NCBI GenBank assembly: GCA_020796225.1
Contig: CM036758.1
Coordinates: forward strand, 69,717,366 to 69,781,365
Length of the DNA stretch: 64,000 bases
Direction: 5' to 3'
Origin: Arion vulgaris
Lineage: Eukaryota > Mollusca > Gastropoda > Stylommatophora > Arionidae
Shown here piece by piece: positions 21,415 to 34,800 of the stretch (within the stretch, counting starts at the first letter, position 1; each line of letters begins with the position of its first letter). The notes under the pieces were generated by a model, which did not search any database, was not told where the DNA came from, and saw only the letters and a list, made by a program, of their open reading frames with translations. Made by a program: the position numbers and the translations under genes.

Positions 21415-21707
21415 TGCGCCAGGGCTATCCAACGTGTGTATATATAAAGGGGCGCATTGCCGAAAGTATTGCCCAAAGCACGAACTCGGTAGCTCCAGCA
21501 ACAATCCTAGAGGTCTCTGGAAAAAACTGCACTCGTGAACAGAACGGTGTGGTCCGGATTCGAACCAACGATCTTCGACTCGCAAGGCAAAGGGCTTAAC
21601 TACTTAGCCACAGAGACCTTCGACTCGCAAGGTAAAGGGCTTAACTACTTAGCCACAGAGACCTTCGACTCGCAAGGTAAAGGGCTTAACTACTTAGCCA
21701 CAGAGAC
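21415..21707 (-). mobile_element. tRNA-derived SINE, family I, with triplicated head
   Basis: The minus strand reads GTCTCTGTGGCTAAGTAGTT (box A), then box B GGTTCGAATCCGGACC. The 45-bp segment from CTTCGACTCGC to CACAGAGAC (the tRNA-like 5' half, inverted) is present exactly three times at 21573-21707. Confidence 0.75.
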
Positions 21708-21749
21708 ATATGCGTTTTATCTTTTAAATTTTGATTAACTGTAAAGCCG

Positions 21750-22600
21750 GAGAATTAAAATAGGGCGCAATGGGGTATATCACACGGGCGTCGTGGCGCC
21801 CATGACGCCGCGTTGGACTGCACTGTTCTGTGTTATAGAGTCATCCAGCCTACTCTTTTGTCAATAACAGCAACTAATGAGAGGAAAATCATAACGATGG
21901 AAACGATGTGCCTTAGAAGAGCTGCGGTCTACAAGGTGTGTCCTGAGCATAGCCATGCATTTAGCAGGGTTGGGATCGGCTAGTCTCTCTTAGGAGGTGC
22001 GAACAGTGAAAGTTAGTAGCCTGCTAATGACCCTCAGAACACGCAAGTCAACCCCCACCTCCCAGCGGTGTAGACGGAAACTTTGACCGTGAGGTCAAAG
22101 ACTAACGGGGCAATGGCTCACCTATTGATATGAACTCCCTAGGTCACGATCTTTTTTTAATGTCCTTTGGGAGTTAACCCGATAAAAAATCTCGGTGGAG
22201 GTTTGGCCTCGCCCACCCTCCCTCCCCAGACTTGGGATATGTGTGGATTTACCCTGATATCCAAGATCCAGATCCCCAGCTATTGTCAAATAGCCCCACT
22301 TGTGGGAGCTTCAGGAAAGACAAAGGCTATGGGAGTAAACCCAAACAGAAAATCAACCTGCTGCATTGCAGGTCGGCTGGGGACAGCCAAATGCTGAGGG
22401 AGAGCGAACAAAGTAAACGCTGGCTAAAACCGGACACATCGCCGAAGGATAAGCACCAGAGCTCCAAATGGTGCTGAAGATGTGACGTAAAACACACCAG
22501 TGTTAAGGCTGTATGAATCAGATTTCCACATGAATAGAATTTATGGGGAAATCTGTTACATCCGTCTGGGCGGTGATCGAGAGAGAGAGAGAGAGATGAG
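21750..22600 (+). repeat. GC-richer dispersed sequence, including element J body
   Basis: Markedly more GC-rich than its neighbours. 21950-22140 looks like a LINE 5' leader (GGTTGGGATCGGCTAGTCTC, then GTAGCCTGCTAATGACCC), judged by resemblance only. 22380-22595 matches element J at 12.7-13.2 kb and ends at a (GA)n run. Confidence 0.4.
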
Positions 22601-22935
22601 CTGCAGGTGTGACAATAAGAGACAAAATTAGAAATGAAGAAATCAGAAGGAGACTGGATGTGAAACCAGTCATACAATTCATAAAAGAACAACAGATTAA
22701 ATGGTTTGGACACCTGACAAAAATGCTTTGGTATCGTCTACCACAGAGTGTCACACAGAAAAAGTATAACGAGTACAGAGCAAGAGGAAGACCACGGGAA
22801 AAAAAGATGGAGCGACGGCATCGAAAACAGCCTTAAGAAAATGAATAACAGCTTAGAAAGCGATTTAGAACACGCACGCACACGAGATCACTACTCCCCC
22901 TACCCTCCTGCCCCTTCCACACTTCTATAAAGAAG
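22600..22935 (+). mobile_element. LINE 3'-end fragment
   Basis: Encodes RDKIRNEEIRRRLDVKPVIQ, KEQQIKWFGHLTKM and EYRARGRPREKK, the standard post-RT tail. Related to 7.4-7.7 kb. The following 22935-23350 holds nothing I recognise. Confidence 0.7.
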
Positions 22936-23349
22936 TATATGGTGAAAGAGAAGAAGAGCTAGGTTAGGCAATGGGTGCCATAATAAATAAGGGTAAGTAT
23001 TTCGAATCTTATTTCGAAAGTATTGGTAATTTGTTTTTTCCGAAGTTCCTAATACTTGTACACTGTTTATTTATTGATCATATTCATTGGCTTCTGTTGC
23101 TTCCACTGGGGTTCTTTTGAAGAACAAAAACTCATTGTTCCCAAGAGAAGAAGAATACTATTTTGCTAATTTAAACAGTGTAAAACATAATTTTAATTAG
23201 AATTTTTGTATTACCTGCAATATTGGTATTAATGAGCAGATTTTTGCTCGCGTCTTCTCTAATAAGGCGCTCGATATCAGGTACTGTTTGAGATATTGAG
23301 AAATATGGATAATTTTAATGAGTTTCTTCTAATGTGTAGCTACAGAGCC

Positions 23350-23562
23350 TAAAGACAAAGGATTGACTTCATTGCACCGGGTTTTACTTCATATGGCTGG
23401 TCCTCTCCTTAGAAATGGCACGCCATCTGACAAAATTATTGCACAAAGCACGAACTCTGTAGCTCTGGCAACAATCCTAGAGATCTCTTTAAAAAATACA
23501 CTCGTGAACAGATAAATCGCCGTCTGGATTCGAACTCACGACCTTCTGAACGCTAGGCGAGG
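23350..23562 (-). mobile_element. tRNA-derived SINE, family I copy
   Basis: Shares AAAGCACGAACTC, AGCTCTGGCAACAATCCTAG and the inverted box B CTGGATTCGAACTCACG with 21.4 kb. Confidence 0.65.
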
Positions 23563-23770
23563 GCTTCTTTCCGATCCAGAAGCACTTGAGCTTTCAGCAC
23601 TTCGGCTCGGGGTCATGGACATCGTAACCCTTCGGTTCGGTGCCACGAACACCGTAAATCTGGAGAACGTGTGGCTTTTCTGACAGCCCGCAAAAACTGA
23701 ACCGCACTCACAGGGGGTTTGTCACCCATCGTCCAACGCGATACGAACACGCCAGGCAGGCGAGGGCTTA
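23563..23770 (-). mobile_element. SINE family H copy, inserted in the SINE above
   Basis: Reverse complement of the 57299-57504 element (TCCAGAAGCACTTGAGCTTT to GCACCGAACCG-type blocks). GGCGAGGGCTT borders both its left and right sides (about 23546 and 23760), as expected of a target duplication. Confidence 0.65.
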
Positions 23771-23774
23771 ACAA

Positions 23775-24240
23775 CTTAGACACAGAGCTTGTACCAATAA
23801 CAAAGAACAAATTAACCAGGCGAACAAGGAACAAGATGAAATCTGAACTAATCATTTCCAGTTACTTTTATGTGTATAAATAACAATACAAGACATATAT
23901 ATATATATAGAGAAGAGAGATATACAATTGATCAGAAATATACACACGTGATAATAATAACGGAATATGTATATTGATATATGTATATATATTACATATC
24001 TCCTCTATATTCACGTCTGCATGTATGTGCGTGTACATGCTATGTTTTTTTAAACAAAATTGTATAATTACTATCAGTGGATTCTATTTTTTTTTTTTTT
24101 GTCTTTGTTGTAAAATAAATATTGTCTTAATTTCGTTATATTTAACTAATACATGACTGTCTCTTTATTATTTGTTTGTTTATCACTCTATTCTTCCTTC
24201 CGTTTTGTCAGTTTTCCTTTTTTACCTCCATTTTATTTAA
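23775..24240. other. No recognisable gene
   Basis: Very AT-rich with short TA and T runs. Nothing else seen. Confidence 0.4.
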
Positions 24241-24254
24241 TTCGTGTATACCTA

Positions 24255-24510
24255 CTTAACGCGGTGGCGTCTTGGGTAGTGGGGATAGTGATTCGGTCTA
24301 TTAACCCCGATTCTGAGTTCGAATCACGCTACGGACAATATGGTTGCTAATTGTTTCGCGTGGATTTTTACAAAAGTACGATGGCACCACCCGTTCAGAA
24401 AGCAATGGCAAACTACTGAACGTAATAATGCCTAGAAAAATCACAAACAGCGTTAAAAAGCTGGGGTTGATTCGCAAAGTCCTGTAAAGGATATGCAATT
24501 AATTTTTAAC
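24255..24510 (+). mobile_element. tRNA-derived SINE, family F
   Basis: Box A-like TGGCGTCTTGGGTAGTGGGG and box B-like GAGTTCGAATCACG, then the GTGGATTTTTAC and GGCAAACTACTGAACGTAA blocks. Confidence 0.7.
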
Positions 24511-24524
24511 ATACCTACTTACTA

Positions 24525-24670
24525 ACTTATTCCTCCGCGCTCCTCGTGGAGCATAGGACCTCAACAGCGCCACTTGTCTCGGTCTCTGGCTGTTTTCTTT
24601 AAGGTCTCCCAGGATAGTCAAGCACTCGTCAGTTCATCAAGAAGGCTTCGTCTCCAGGTCTAATTCGTTT
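24525..24670 (-). mobile_element. LINE 3'-end fragment
   Basis: The minus strand resembles the tail encoding LLDELKSAQLSWETIKKRAK at 39.2-39.4 kb. The following 24670-25165 contains no gene I can see. Confidence 0.5.
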
Positions 24671-25164
24671 TTCTTATATCATAAAACAAAGCACATTTTA
24701 CAAAGTTACTTTTCCTATTAGAAAAGTGACTATATCCGAATTATTTGTAACTTTTAAGTTAAGATATTTCTTTTTATTTTGTCACTTTATAATCTGTCGT
24801 TAGAATGACGATATCGTCATATTGACGTGGTCAATTATTAGCAAAAGTGATTTCCTTGTTTAAATAACTCCTCTGTCCTCATTGTTCCAGTCATATTTAA
24901 AGCAGTAATTGTGTGTTCATTAGCGTTGTTTAACGTTGCTGTCCTTATGCAGAAAATCATTTAACAAAGAGCGATGAATGATCGATAAATGACCACATTT
25001 ACAAATTGATTTTTATGGGATCTTGACTTTCGTTAAATGATAATAAAGTTGCAATATTTTATTTGAAAGATATCGAAAACGTAATGAGTGTGTATTCTAC
25101 TGTTACTTGTGTAGTCAAATGGTACAACATTAAAATAATGTTAGTTTCTGTAGAAAATGTCACG

Positions 25165-25430
25165 TCCATGCGTTGACGGGGTCCACAGGGGGAGTAAAGA
25201 ATAGTACCATTGTTACCTACAAGGCATGTCGTAAGAGGCGACTGAGGTAAGAGCCTAGGAAGCTACCCTAATCAATAAAAGGCGTCGAAGAAATCTGATG
25301 TGCTGACCTACTTGTATGCGCAAAACTGGCACAAATTACAATCACTCTTATGCTCAGATCGCATACAAATCACAAAGAGTGGGTAACAAGTGATCGATAT
25401 GGAGCGTTCGGTGAAGAAGAAGAAGATGGC
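25165..25430 (+). mobile_element. SINE family A copy
   Basis: Begins near GTCCACAGGGGGAGTAAAGA, contains GGCATGTCGTAAGAGGCGAC and GATATGGAGCGTTCG, and ends GAAGAAGAAGA. Confidence 0.75.
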
Positions 25431-25879
25431 ATAGGTGTGTGAAAGGATAGAGATCTCACAATCTTTATTCAGCATTTGGACGTGGTGTTATCAGTTCCCT
25501 TTTTCTATAACTTTCTGTCATAAAGTCAGTCGTGCATCTAACTGTAGATGAAGTGGGTGAGGCGCGCTTGAATTGGGAAACAATCCCATAATTTTTCAAC
25601 TTGAAAGCTAATGCTCCAACCACACGACTATTTCATCCATCAGATTATAACTAAAAAAAATAAAACTGTAGCAATATTAACCTATTCGGTATACTACGTC
25701 GATATATTGGCTGCGGTATTTTTAACATAACACAAAGCCTATACACTAGCTGTTTCAATACACATTGCAATATAAGCTTGTCCAAATGTTAAAATAATGA
25801 AAGTATGAAAGGACTAATGTAGTCATAGTTTCAAACATGACTTCTGTCAACGTGTATTATTTGTCTTTAGTTCGTCTCA

Positions 25880-28860
25880 TTATTGGGGATCAACTTTTTT
25901 TAGTTTTCTCTCGAAAATGTTCACGATTTTTCCAACAAATGTGTTCTCGTTTGGAGTTCTCATTCTCAGAATTCCTGAATTCCTATCTCTGAACTGGGAA
26001 TATGATTTAGAATGTCCCCTACTAACATCAAAGTCAGATGCTGCTCTGTACAAATAAGAAATACCTGTTCCTATATTCTGGTATAAGTCTCTGACAAGGA
26101 TTCCTCCAGGAACGGTTCTTGCTACTGTGGGTCTTCTAATTACAGGAGATGAATAAGATGAACGATTTCCTTGTAGAGAAATGTAAGGGCTTGAGTTCGT
26201 AGACAGACTCTGACCATTTGGACCACCACTCTCACCTGAACTTTCTGACATGTTTAAATTATTAAAACCACATATTAAATGTGAGGAGGACATTGTGTGA
26301 GAGCTTACACGTGGTGTTTCATCTGTTTGTGATTCGTAATTGTCGATGGCAACTGAGACATTGCTCTGTTCAGAGTTTAGCCATGGAACATCAAAATAGC
26401 CATCATATTCGTTGGCGGTACAGTTGACCGCTTGATCTTCTTCTTCGCCATTCCCTGATTTGTTTTGCTTCTTTGGTTTTGTTTCCATAGTAAGACGCTC
26501 ATTTAATGATCTGTTTGACTCTTCATCACAAAGAAAATCTGCTGATATTCCTGGCACCAATGAAGAACAAACATTGGGGAATGTGTATATCATGACTGCC
26601 TTGTCAGTTGATGACTGTGGTACTAGCCAAGAAGATAATTTGGAGTTATGGTCATTTTGGAATGTATTCATACTTACAAAATTGTCGTTGTTGTGAATCG
26701 CTGACTGTTTGTATGCTCTACTGCCTTTTCTATGTCTAATATTTATTGTACCTTCTTGATGATTACTCACATTACAAGGATAAGCAGTGGCGTATTCTTG
26801 CTGGTTTTTTGTAGGTAGGAACATTAAATTAGAAGATTTTAATGATTTGTACCAGTCCCATTTAAGATTGCTTGTGTTAGACAAATCACAATTTGTGTCG
26901 CCTTCATTGATATTTATTCTATCTGTGCCTACGTCCTTGTTGTCGGGTACAACCTCTTGTTCTTGTACCGTTTTAATGCACGGCCATCTAGTTGAATATG
27001 AGTTATTCTGCAAGTAAGATTTGCTTGTTGAACTGTGAATAGACGAATGTGTTTCTAACGTAGAGCAGTGTCGTGATAGATAGCTTTCATTTTGATTTTC
27101 ATGTGTACACTGCATGGTATTCTCATTATTATTCTTTGTCATATCTCTTACACCTTTCCAATGGATGTTTCTCAACACACGTGATCTATGTTTAAGGTCA
27201 CATTTTTTTAATGGTCTATTGTTGGATTGGTTTTCTAGATATGATTTCTTTCCTCGATTTTTACGAGAAGCGCAGACAGGTACAAGTAATGTATTGTTTG
27301 GGTTCATGTAGAGAGGGCAACCAAAAAATCTTTGCTTCCAATCTGTTTTTTTGACTGCTTGAGCAAATGGTAATTTATTTAGAGTACACACATCCAGAGT
27401 ATCGTTTATATTGTTGTTCCAATTAGTAGTGTTTCTTCCTATAGGGATTTTGTTAAGGACATGTGAATTAAATCTTCGATCTTGTTCTCTTGATGATTCT
27501 GGTAACAGCGTTAGTTCTGACTGACTGCAATCAGAGAACGTTAAAGACAAGCTCATATTCGATGATTCTGTTTTTGAAGGAGAAATAACACTGTGTCCAG
27601 CGCTATGTTTGTTGCTTATTTGGTCTTGTTTCGCAAACCTTTTTCTAGCTTTGCGCTTGCAGCCATACATATAACGCTTTGTTGGAAACTTTGAATTTCT
27701 TTGTTCTGTAATATGCTGTTTTTCACAGTTTTTGTCTAATTTGGGTGACAATCGTTTTGTTTGATTAACTTTCAGTTCTCTGATTGTTCTAAAACTGATT
27801 TTTGATGTATCTGTTGATTCCAAGTTCAGAATTGTATTATTATTCTGGATATTTTTAAATGCATTGTTTATATCTGCTTTCCTTTGTTTTGTTTTATTTA
27901 CAGAATTGTGTAAAAATGTCTCTGAAGACAATGTTTCCTTTTCGTACTCATTACTATATTGTTCCGAAGAAACTGAGCTTAACAATTGTGAAGGATTGAA
28001 AGTTGGTACCAAGTTTTTCATTGTGTGCTGTTTAGTTGAATCAACGTTTCGAATATCTGTATCTTCGTTGAACAAGTTGCCTTCTTTGTTTTGTTTGTTT
28101 TTGATATGATTGTTCCAAGATGAAAATGATTTTGTTTGTAACTGTACTCTACTTTGTTCAGATTGATCAATATCTCTGTGATTGCTCTGATTAAGAGCCG
28201 ATATCGACAGCGTTTCGGTCAGGCTTGAATGTAAAGAAATGCTGGAAGACAAATTTGATATTGGACTCAAGCATAAGTTGGATAATGTTCTTCCTTGATT
28301 GCTGTCAAAGTTGTTTATGTATTTATCTTCGTTTCTTTGACTGTTTCGCAAATACTGATCTTGCTGTTTCGTGTCTCTTTTGAAAGTAGTTCCAAAGTAG
28401 GGTTTGCTTAAGAACATATTCTGGGAAGAAGGTGTACGAATTTTATCCAGTGTGTTTCTGGAGAAACGGCACTTATCAAGTATAGACTTACGGGCAGTTC
28501 TCCTTGATCTCATTCCTAAAGAGATTGTGTCTTCTTTGGTATGAGAATCTGTAGACTGGCTGATGTTTCTTTTAGCGGTGAGTGGTCGCTGATTGATGTA
28601 TCTGTCTGGTCGACTTTTTGGGAATTTAGTTTTCTGGTCTATGATATAAGATGGTGAGTATGGTTTTTGCAGTTTGAACATTTCTGATGAGGCTGAGAAA
28701 ATATTTTGAGATTCATGGCCTCTGCTTTTTCCTCCACTGAAACGTTGATTCGCATAATCAAAGTTTTTATATGACGAAAAGCCGTTAAGAGAAAATATGT
28801 TGTCGACGCAACGCTGCTGAACGAAATTTTGAGTTTTCGCTAAGTAATGAACTCTGGTAA
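25880..28860 (-). CDS. Large gene, last exon e with stop codon
   Basis: About 993 codons to the stop at 25880-25882. It contains the SPSYIIDQKTKFPKSRPDRY region duplicated at 20.7 kb, long Asn/Ser-rich tracts, and a more ordered C-terminus: GGILVRDLYQNIGTGISYLY, then RAASDFDVSRGHSKS and VGKIVNIFERKLKK. Only the region from 28681 down is beyond doubt. The upstream 60 codons depend on the acceptor chosen. Confidence 0.7.
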
Positions 28861-31800
28861 CTGTTCAATGACTTATTGTTGTATTGTTTGTATTTGTCTA
28901 AGGCAACGACATTGCCAGTTACTGTCTGGGATGTAATGTTATCGATTGACGCCATACTTGATTTCACGCTTAGTTGCAAACCGCTGTGCAATCTGCTCAA
29001 AATGGTGCTCTTGCTGGATGGGCGATTGGGATTGTTCGAAACTTTGCCAAATTTTCATGGCAATTCTTTCTTCTGAGATTGCAGTGCTTATTGTTTCTTT
29101 TCTGTTGATTATAAATGTGTTCACATCTTGAACTAGTCTTTGTCCTATTGTTACTGTCATTCTCCGTACACTTAGAAGTGCATCCTGATATCGCATATTC
29201 TTCATTTCTATGTGAACGTTTATATGCACGCATGATGGCCTATATTTGCTCCACGTATATTTCCTTCACTAGACATGCTATTTACTTTGCTGCTGTCAGT
29301 TTGAGCCATAGTTTTATGCTTAAGTGCCACAATGCTCGATTCAGAGAGCAGTTCTTTGCTATTTACATCTCTAGTCTGATTAAATATTGTTTCCTTCGTT
29401 TTATTCTGTGCCTCCACATTTGCTGTGTTACTTTTCTTTATTGGTTCTGAGAAGCTCATATCATCTTTCAGAAGACGGACAAGTTTTGTTCTTCTACAAG
29501 TTGCTTCACCTGGACATTCAATCTCCGCAAAGTGGTACTTGATGCTATCTTCATTAGTTATAGACTGAGAATAACATCGTTTAGGGAACTGTTTGAACAG
29601 ATACTTTTGTTCTTAGATTTTCTGGACATATGCTTCCTTTTGAGCACAGCGAAGACAAGTTCTTCTTGTGATTTCTACAAGAAGATATTTGTTGCTGACT
29701 TTTAATTAAATCGCTCCGAATTGGGCTGATGTTGCTTACAAATAATTGAGATTCATGCTTTAACCTTTCTTCACTTGTAGAAACCTCTCTATGTGTGTCT
29801 ACAGCATTACAATCTCCAACGTCTTCAATGTTTGAAGAGGATTTCTCATCTACTTTGTTCGATGCATTGATTTTATTTCTAATTGTTGCTGTTCTTCTGT
29901 TATTTCCAGGTCCTTTTTTGTTCAGTTCTGTGGTCTTGTTAACAGGTAATGTCGGTTTCGAGATAGTGACATTGTTAAACCCCCGTTTGTGTGCTACTTT
30001 CCAGTGTTCATTACGCATATCAGATTTGATATTATTTACCTTGATATTTTTAAGACATTGTATATTTGTGTTTCCTTCATTATAATTCACTACAGGTTTG
30101 TTGGTTGGCAAATTACTTTGTCTTGCTAAAAGTGACATTAGATTTTCGTTTGTGAAACTTGTAGTTTGATGACGATTGCCAAGAGTTAGTCGTGAAGAGA
30201 TATGAGAGGTAATGTTGGTCCCTTTAGCTGGCATATTTATAGGATCTTTGTCTTCTTTTTCGTCCGATAGTTTAGCATTTTCGTCCTTCTTTTGATTGCC
30301 ATAAAATACAATTTGATTTGTAGTATCGGTTTTCTGTGTTACTATTACTTCTTTGTTATCTGGTTGTTTGTTAGTGTGACCTTTCTGTTGTACATCTGTG
30401 GACTGTGCTTGTTTGTCACCGGTCGTGTTGCTTTGAGCTATTTGTTGCTTTTTTGTTGGGACATCTAGTTCATTTCGCTTCATTTGCCAAGTTTTCTGCA
30501 TGTATTGTTGATTATGCAAGCTTAATTTTGGTCTTTTACCAGTCCCGGAAATAACCTTAGTTTCTACTGGTTTGGCTGTTTTACAGACTGTTGCTTTTTT
30601 GTTATTCATTCTATCCCCAGGTTGTGTTTCTTCACTGTGTGCTCTTTTCTCATACATTCTCTCATTGTGTGAATCTTTCTTCTCATTGTGTGAATCTTTC
30701 CTCTCATTATGTGAATCTTTCCTCTCATTGTGTGAATCTTTCCTCTCATTGTGTGAATCTTTCCTCTCATTGTGTGAATCTTTCCTCTCATTGTGTGAAT
30801 CTTTCCTCTCATTGTGTGAATCTTTCCTCTCAGTGTCTTGGTATTTCTCATTTATTTGTACAAGATTATCATGTTTTATTAAGGACAAGTGTGATTTAAA
30901 CACGTCACTATTCTTTATTTCTGGTGCATGATCTGACGATGTTTGCAATATTTTGTTACGACTGTCGCTGGCTACCATCCCACCACCTCTAGCATGCCCA
31001 AACATTGCTCCCGGTCTATTCTTTTGAAAAGAGGAAACAGACGCCCTGACGTAATCACTGCCATATTCTGTGCAGTGAAATTTTGATCCATTTCTTGATG
31101 ATTTTGTAAACGTGTCGTCGTGTGTATTGCTGCTCTTGTTTAAGTCATGCCCTAATGGTTTCCTGTTGATTTCATGGACACGTGTGCCATTCTCCAGACA
31201 TTTTGAAATGTTATTTAAAAACTCCCCATCATTATTTGATTTCTGGGTACATTTTGGAGGTAAAATATTACTGGCTAAATTATCAACAGTTGTGCTTTTA
31301 TTGTCTTTGGCTATCTTATTGTTGGTCGCTTGTATGTTTGGCGGACAGTGAGCTTTGGAAGCATTGCAATAATGTGATCCCATTTTTAAATCTAAGCTTT
31401 CTATTGTTTTATTGCATCTGTCTCGAAGAAATACATTGTCGTTAGGCATTTTCTCTTGTTGGTGATTGGGACGATGCTCAGATGTTTCCATCTCACCAGT
31501 AACATCGTCCTGGGAGTGAGTATGAGATTCAATGGCAGTTATCGGGCTACTAGACATCAATCTTTGATTTAAAGTGGTCAGTGCTAGTAAGGAAATGTCA
31601 TCGCTTGCTGAACTAACTCTTTGAGATTCATTATAACGCGAGTCTTCTAATGTTGTGTCCATCTCCATGCAGCTATGATTGCAGGTCCGCGTTTCATTAA
31701 CCACTTCCGGGATTCTTTGCCCAATTTCTGGAAACAACATTCTGTTGCCTCCATTTTGACCTAAAGCTTCAGCGTTTCCACCATTCGCTAAAGTACGCAT

Positions 31801-34800
31801 TTTCATCGCATCGTGTGTGGTAGCTATCTTAGATGTCACTCCTGGCGTGTGTGTGCTTTGATACGGTGAAGTACACGTTTTTAGATCGTTAGATACGGAA
31901 TACAGTTTGTGACCTAGATTACGTGAAGCTAAAGTTAGACTGGACATTGGTCTCCCCCGTTTGTCCATTCCTGTACGGTGTGTACTTTGCGTGTTGAATT
32001 CTGGTGTGTATATCTTTTGTGACTTGAGCGTGTTACAGGGCCCTTGTAGAAACCGTAAATCGTTTACAAATGTTTGCTCTTCAGGTGTATCGGCCGTCTT
32101 TTTCTGACCAAAGTGAATATTATTATTGAGCGTTTGTAGATCGGTCTGTTTCTGATTATTCACGTATTTGTTATTGGTTTTGCGATGCAATTTATCAATT
32201 GCAAAACCTATACAATTGTCTCTTAAATGCATCTTATCGCCTAATGAAAAGTGTCCAGCCTCCGAGATCGGAAAATTACTTTTGTCTCTTTCAGTACCAA
32301 TGGAACTAGCAATGCCTAAGTCTGGTTGGTTACTGTCTGTTTTTACTCTGTGTCTTTGGTTGTGTTTTGTATTCAGTACTCGTGCCTGTGAATTGTCTTT
32401 ACGTTCCCCAAGACCTGGAGCATTCTTACGCGTACTCATGAAGTGTCGCGGGATTAAACTTTTCCGACGAAGTGCTACATCTGTTTTTAAAATGTGCGAC
32501 TGTTCTGATTTAGGATCATGTAGACATCGATGTTCAGATTTGACACCAAAATCGTCTTTGTTTTCGTACTTAATCTCTAATTCATTAGGCTTACACGCAT
32601 TCTTCTGTTTAATTTGGGAACTATTTCTGTCAACCGTGTTTGAGGGTCTCAATATTGGATCGTGACTTATTGCTTCCTGGTCTGTGAGGTTTTCCACTGT
32701 AAGCATTTTATGACCAAAAAGGTTACAATATTCTCCATAGATTTGCTTAGAATGGCCAAACTCTGATTTTCTTCCCCGGTCATTGTGCATTGATTCACCT
32801 AGTTCATCCGAACGTAAAGTTTTAGCCGTATTGTAGTATGGATTCTCAAGCTGTTCTGTTTCTTCCACAATGGAGTTCAAGATATGTAGCGTGTTTTGTC
32901 CAACTGTTCTGTTCTTGGCATCTGACGTACAGCATCGTAAAGTTATTTCTGGTTCCATCTTTGTTGAAATATATGAAGACGAATCAGTATGTGATATTGT
33001 GTTTTGTTTGCTTTGATCATGGTATCGTTGTCCAGTCATCATCTTTACCTTAGTTACTTCTTCTTGACGACCATTGCTATGTAGGTATCCTCTGGTTAAA
33101 CTTCCGCGTTCATATTTACGATTTGACCAGTTTCCTTGCTGGAGATTCTTGACTAAATCTACATTATGTGTCATCTCCTGCACCTGCTTTAGAAGCTGGG
33201 GACGATCGTGACAGTCCTGTAGCCTTTTACAAATCATGGTATTGATCTCTTGAGAACGAACGTCCTGTTCTGAAGGAACTAGAAATTTCCTGTTACTTTT
33301 GGTGGTGTTTTGATACAAATCTTGGTGATCATTTGTGTTTGAGTAAGGTGTTTTCTTACTAGAAGAAATGGTTGTCGGTGAGCGTGAAACTGTAGGTCTC
33401 TCTGTCTCAGTCTGCTTCCCTTCAGGAGGTGCATACTTTCTTTTTTCATCTTGCAACGATTCGCTAGCAGAGTTTTTGAAGCAGTTTTTAGAAAGCCGAC
33501 ATTTTTCTGTGCATGGCATCCCGTGCACAGCGCTTGGACATTCTGTTGGTTCCCTGTGCGTGCTGTTGTAAAGACCTTTCACCTCCGCTAAAACTTCTTT
33601 TGAGTGACTTAATAAATAAGTTAGAATCTGTCTTGCTTCGTCTCTATGCTTGGTTGACAAGCTTCCAGCAGAACTCGCTAATTCTCTTAAGTTTTCATAC
33701 AGATATTGATCCATAGCTCTTTCAACTGATGATATCTGTTGGGCAGGGGACATTTTCCTATGTCTTTCATCATATTTTGGGGACTTTCCTAGATTTCCTG
33801 AGTATGGATGCTCCATGATGTTTCCCTTTGACAATATGTACTCCGGGTTGGACGGATGAGAACGTTTCCTATTGACTAAAATCGGACCCCCAGATATGAC
33901 ATTCTGCTTCTCCCTGGGGTTTGGAACATTTGAAGTATTTCGTTCTACGTTATTCATTCGACAGCTGCCTTCATTCGGAATGTTTGTCTTAAGAGTGTTT
34001 GTTTTGACATATTTATCTCCATTTTGATAATTTGCATTCTGCGGTCCGGGTACAGTCAAAGACGTAGACCAAGATGATGTAGATGATATGAGATGTTCTT
34101 CTTGTCTTCCTGTCTTTGGCGCAGCACCTTGCTATTGCTGCAGTAGCAATGTCGCAACTTTCTGTCTCCTTCTCATCCTGAAAACGGCATATGTTTAATC
34201 TTTTGGAGGATTTATTCCCTGTAATGTTTCCAGAGTTTGAGGTCAAAGATTTCTCTTTAGCCTTCCTTTCAAGTGGTTTTTGAGTCTTGAACTTCGCGTG
34301 TCTTATCCTTTTGATAGTATGTGGCAAGTTTCTTGTCTGTGTGTTTGATATGGGGTTCATTGACGTGTCATTCTCTTTCTGAGGGTACTTATTTATAATC
34401 ATACTTAAATCACCAACTAGTAAATCGGAAGCAGCCTCGTCAACATTTAACCTGGAATATGTGTCGGGCTTGTTACTTTCATTCTTCAGCTTCAAATGAC
34501 TGTTGTACAATATTGCTTTCTGTTGTTCATCGACAATAGTTTGTTTTGGATCACCACACTCTAAGTTCTCTTCCACGAATCTCTCATCATCATTTATCAA
34601 TTGTTCTTTCTTCAAAAACACGTCTTGAATTGTATATTGAGCGGAGTTCGAATGAGACAACTTTGGGATGTTCTTCGTTTCGCTGAAGCATTGTACATCT
34701 CCAAATACATCTACAAGCTGTGTTGTTGATTCATCCCTGATTAAATTGTACACATTTTTGGATATTTTAGACTTCATTGCTTTGCTTAGTTTCTTAATGG

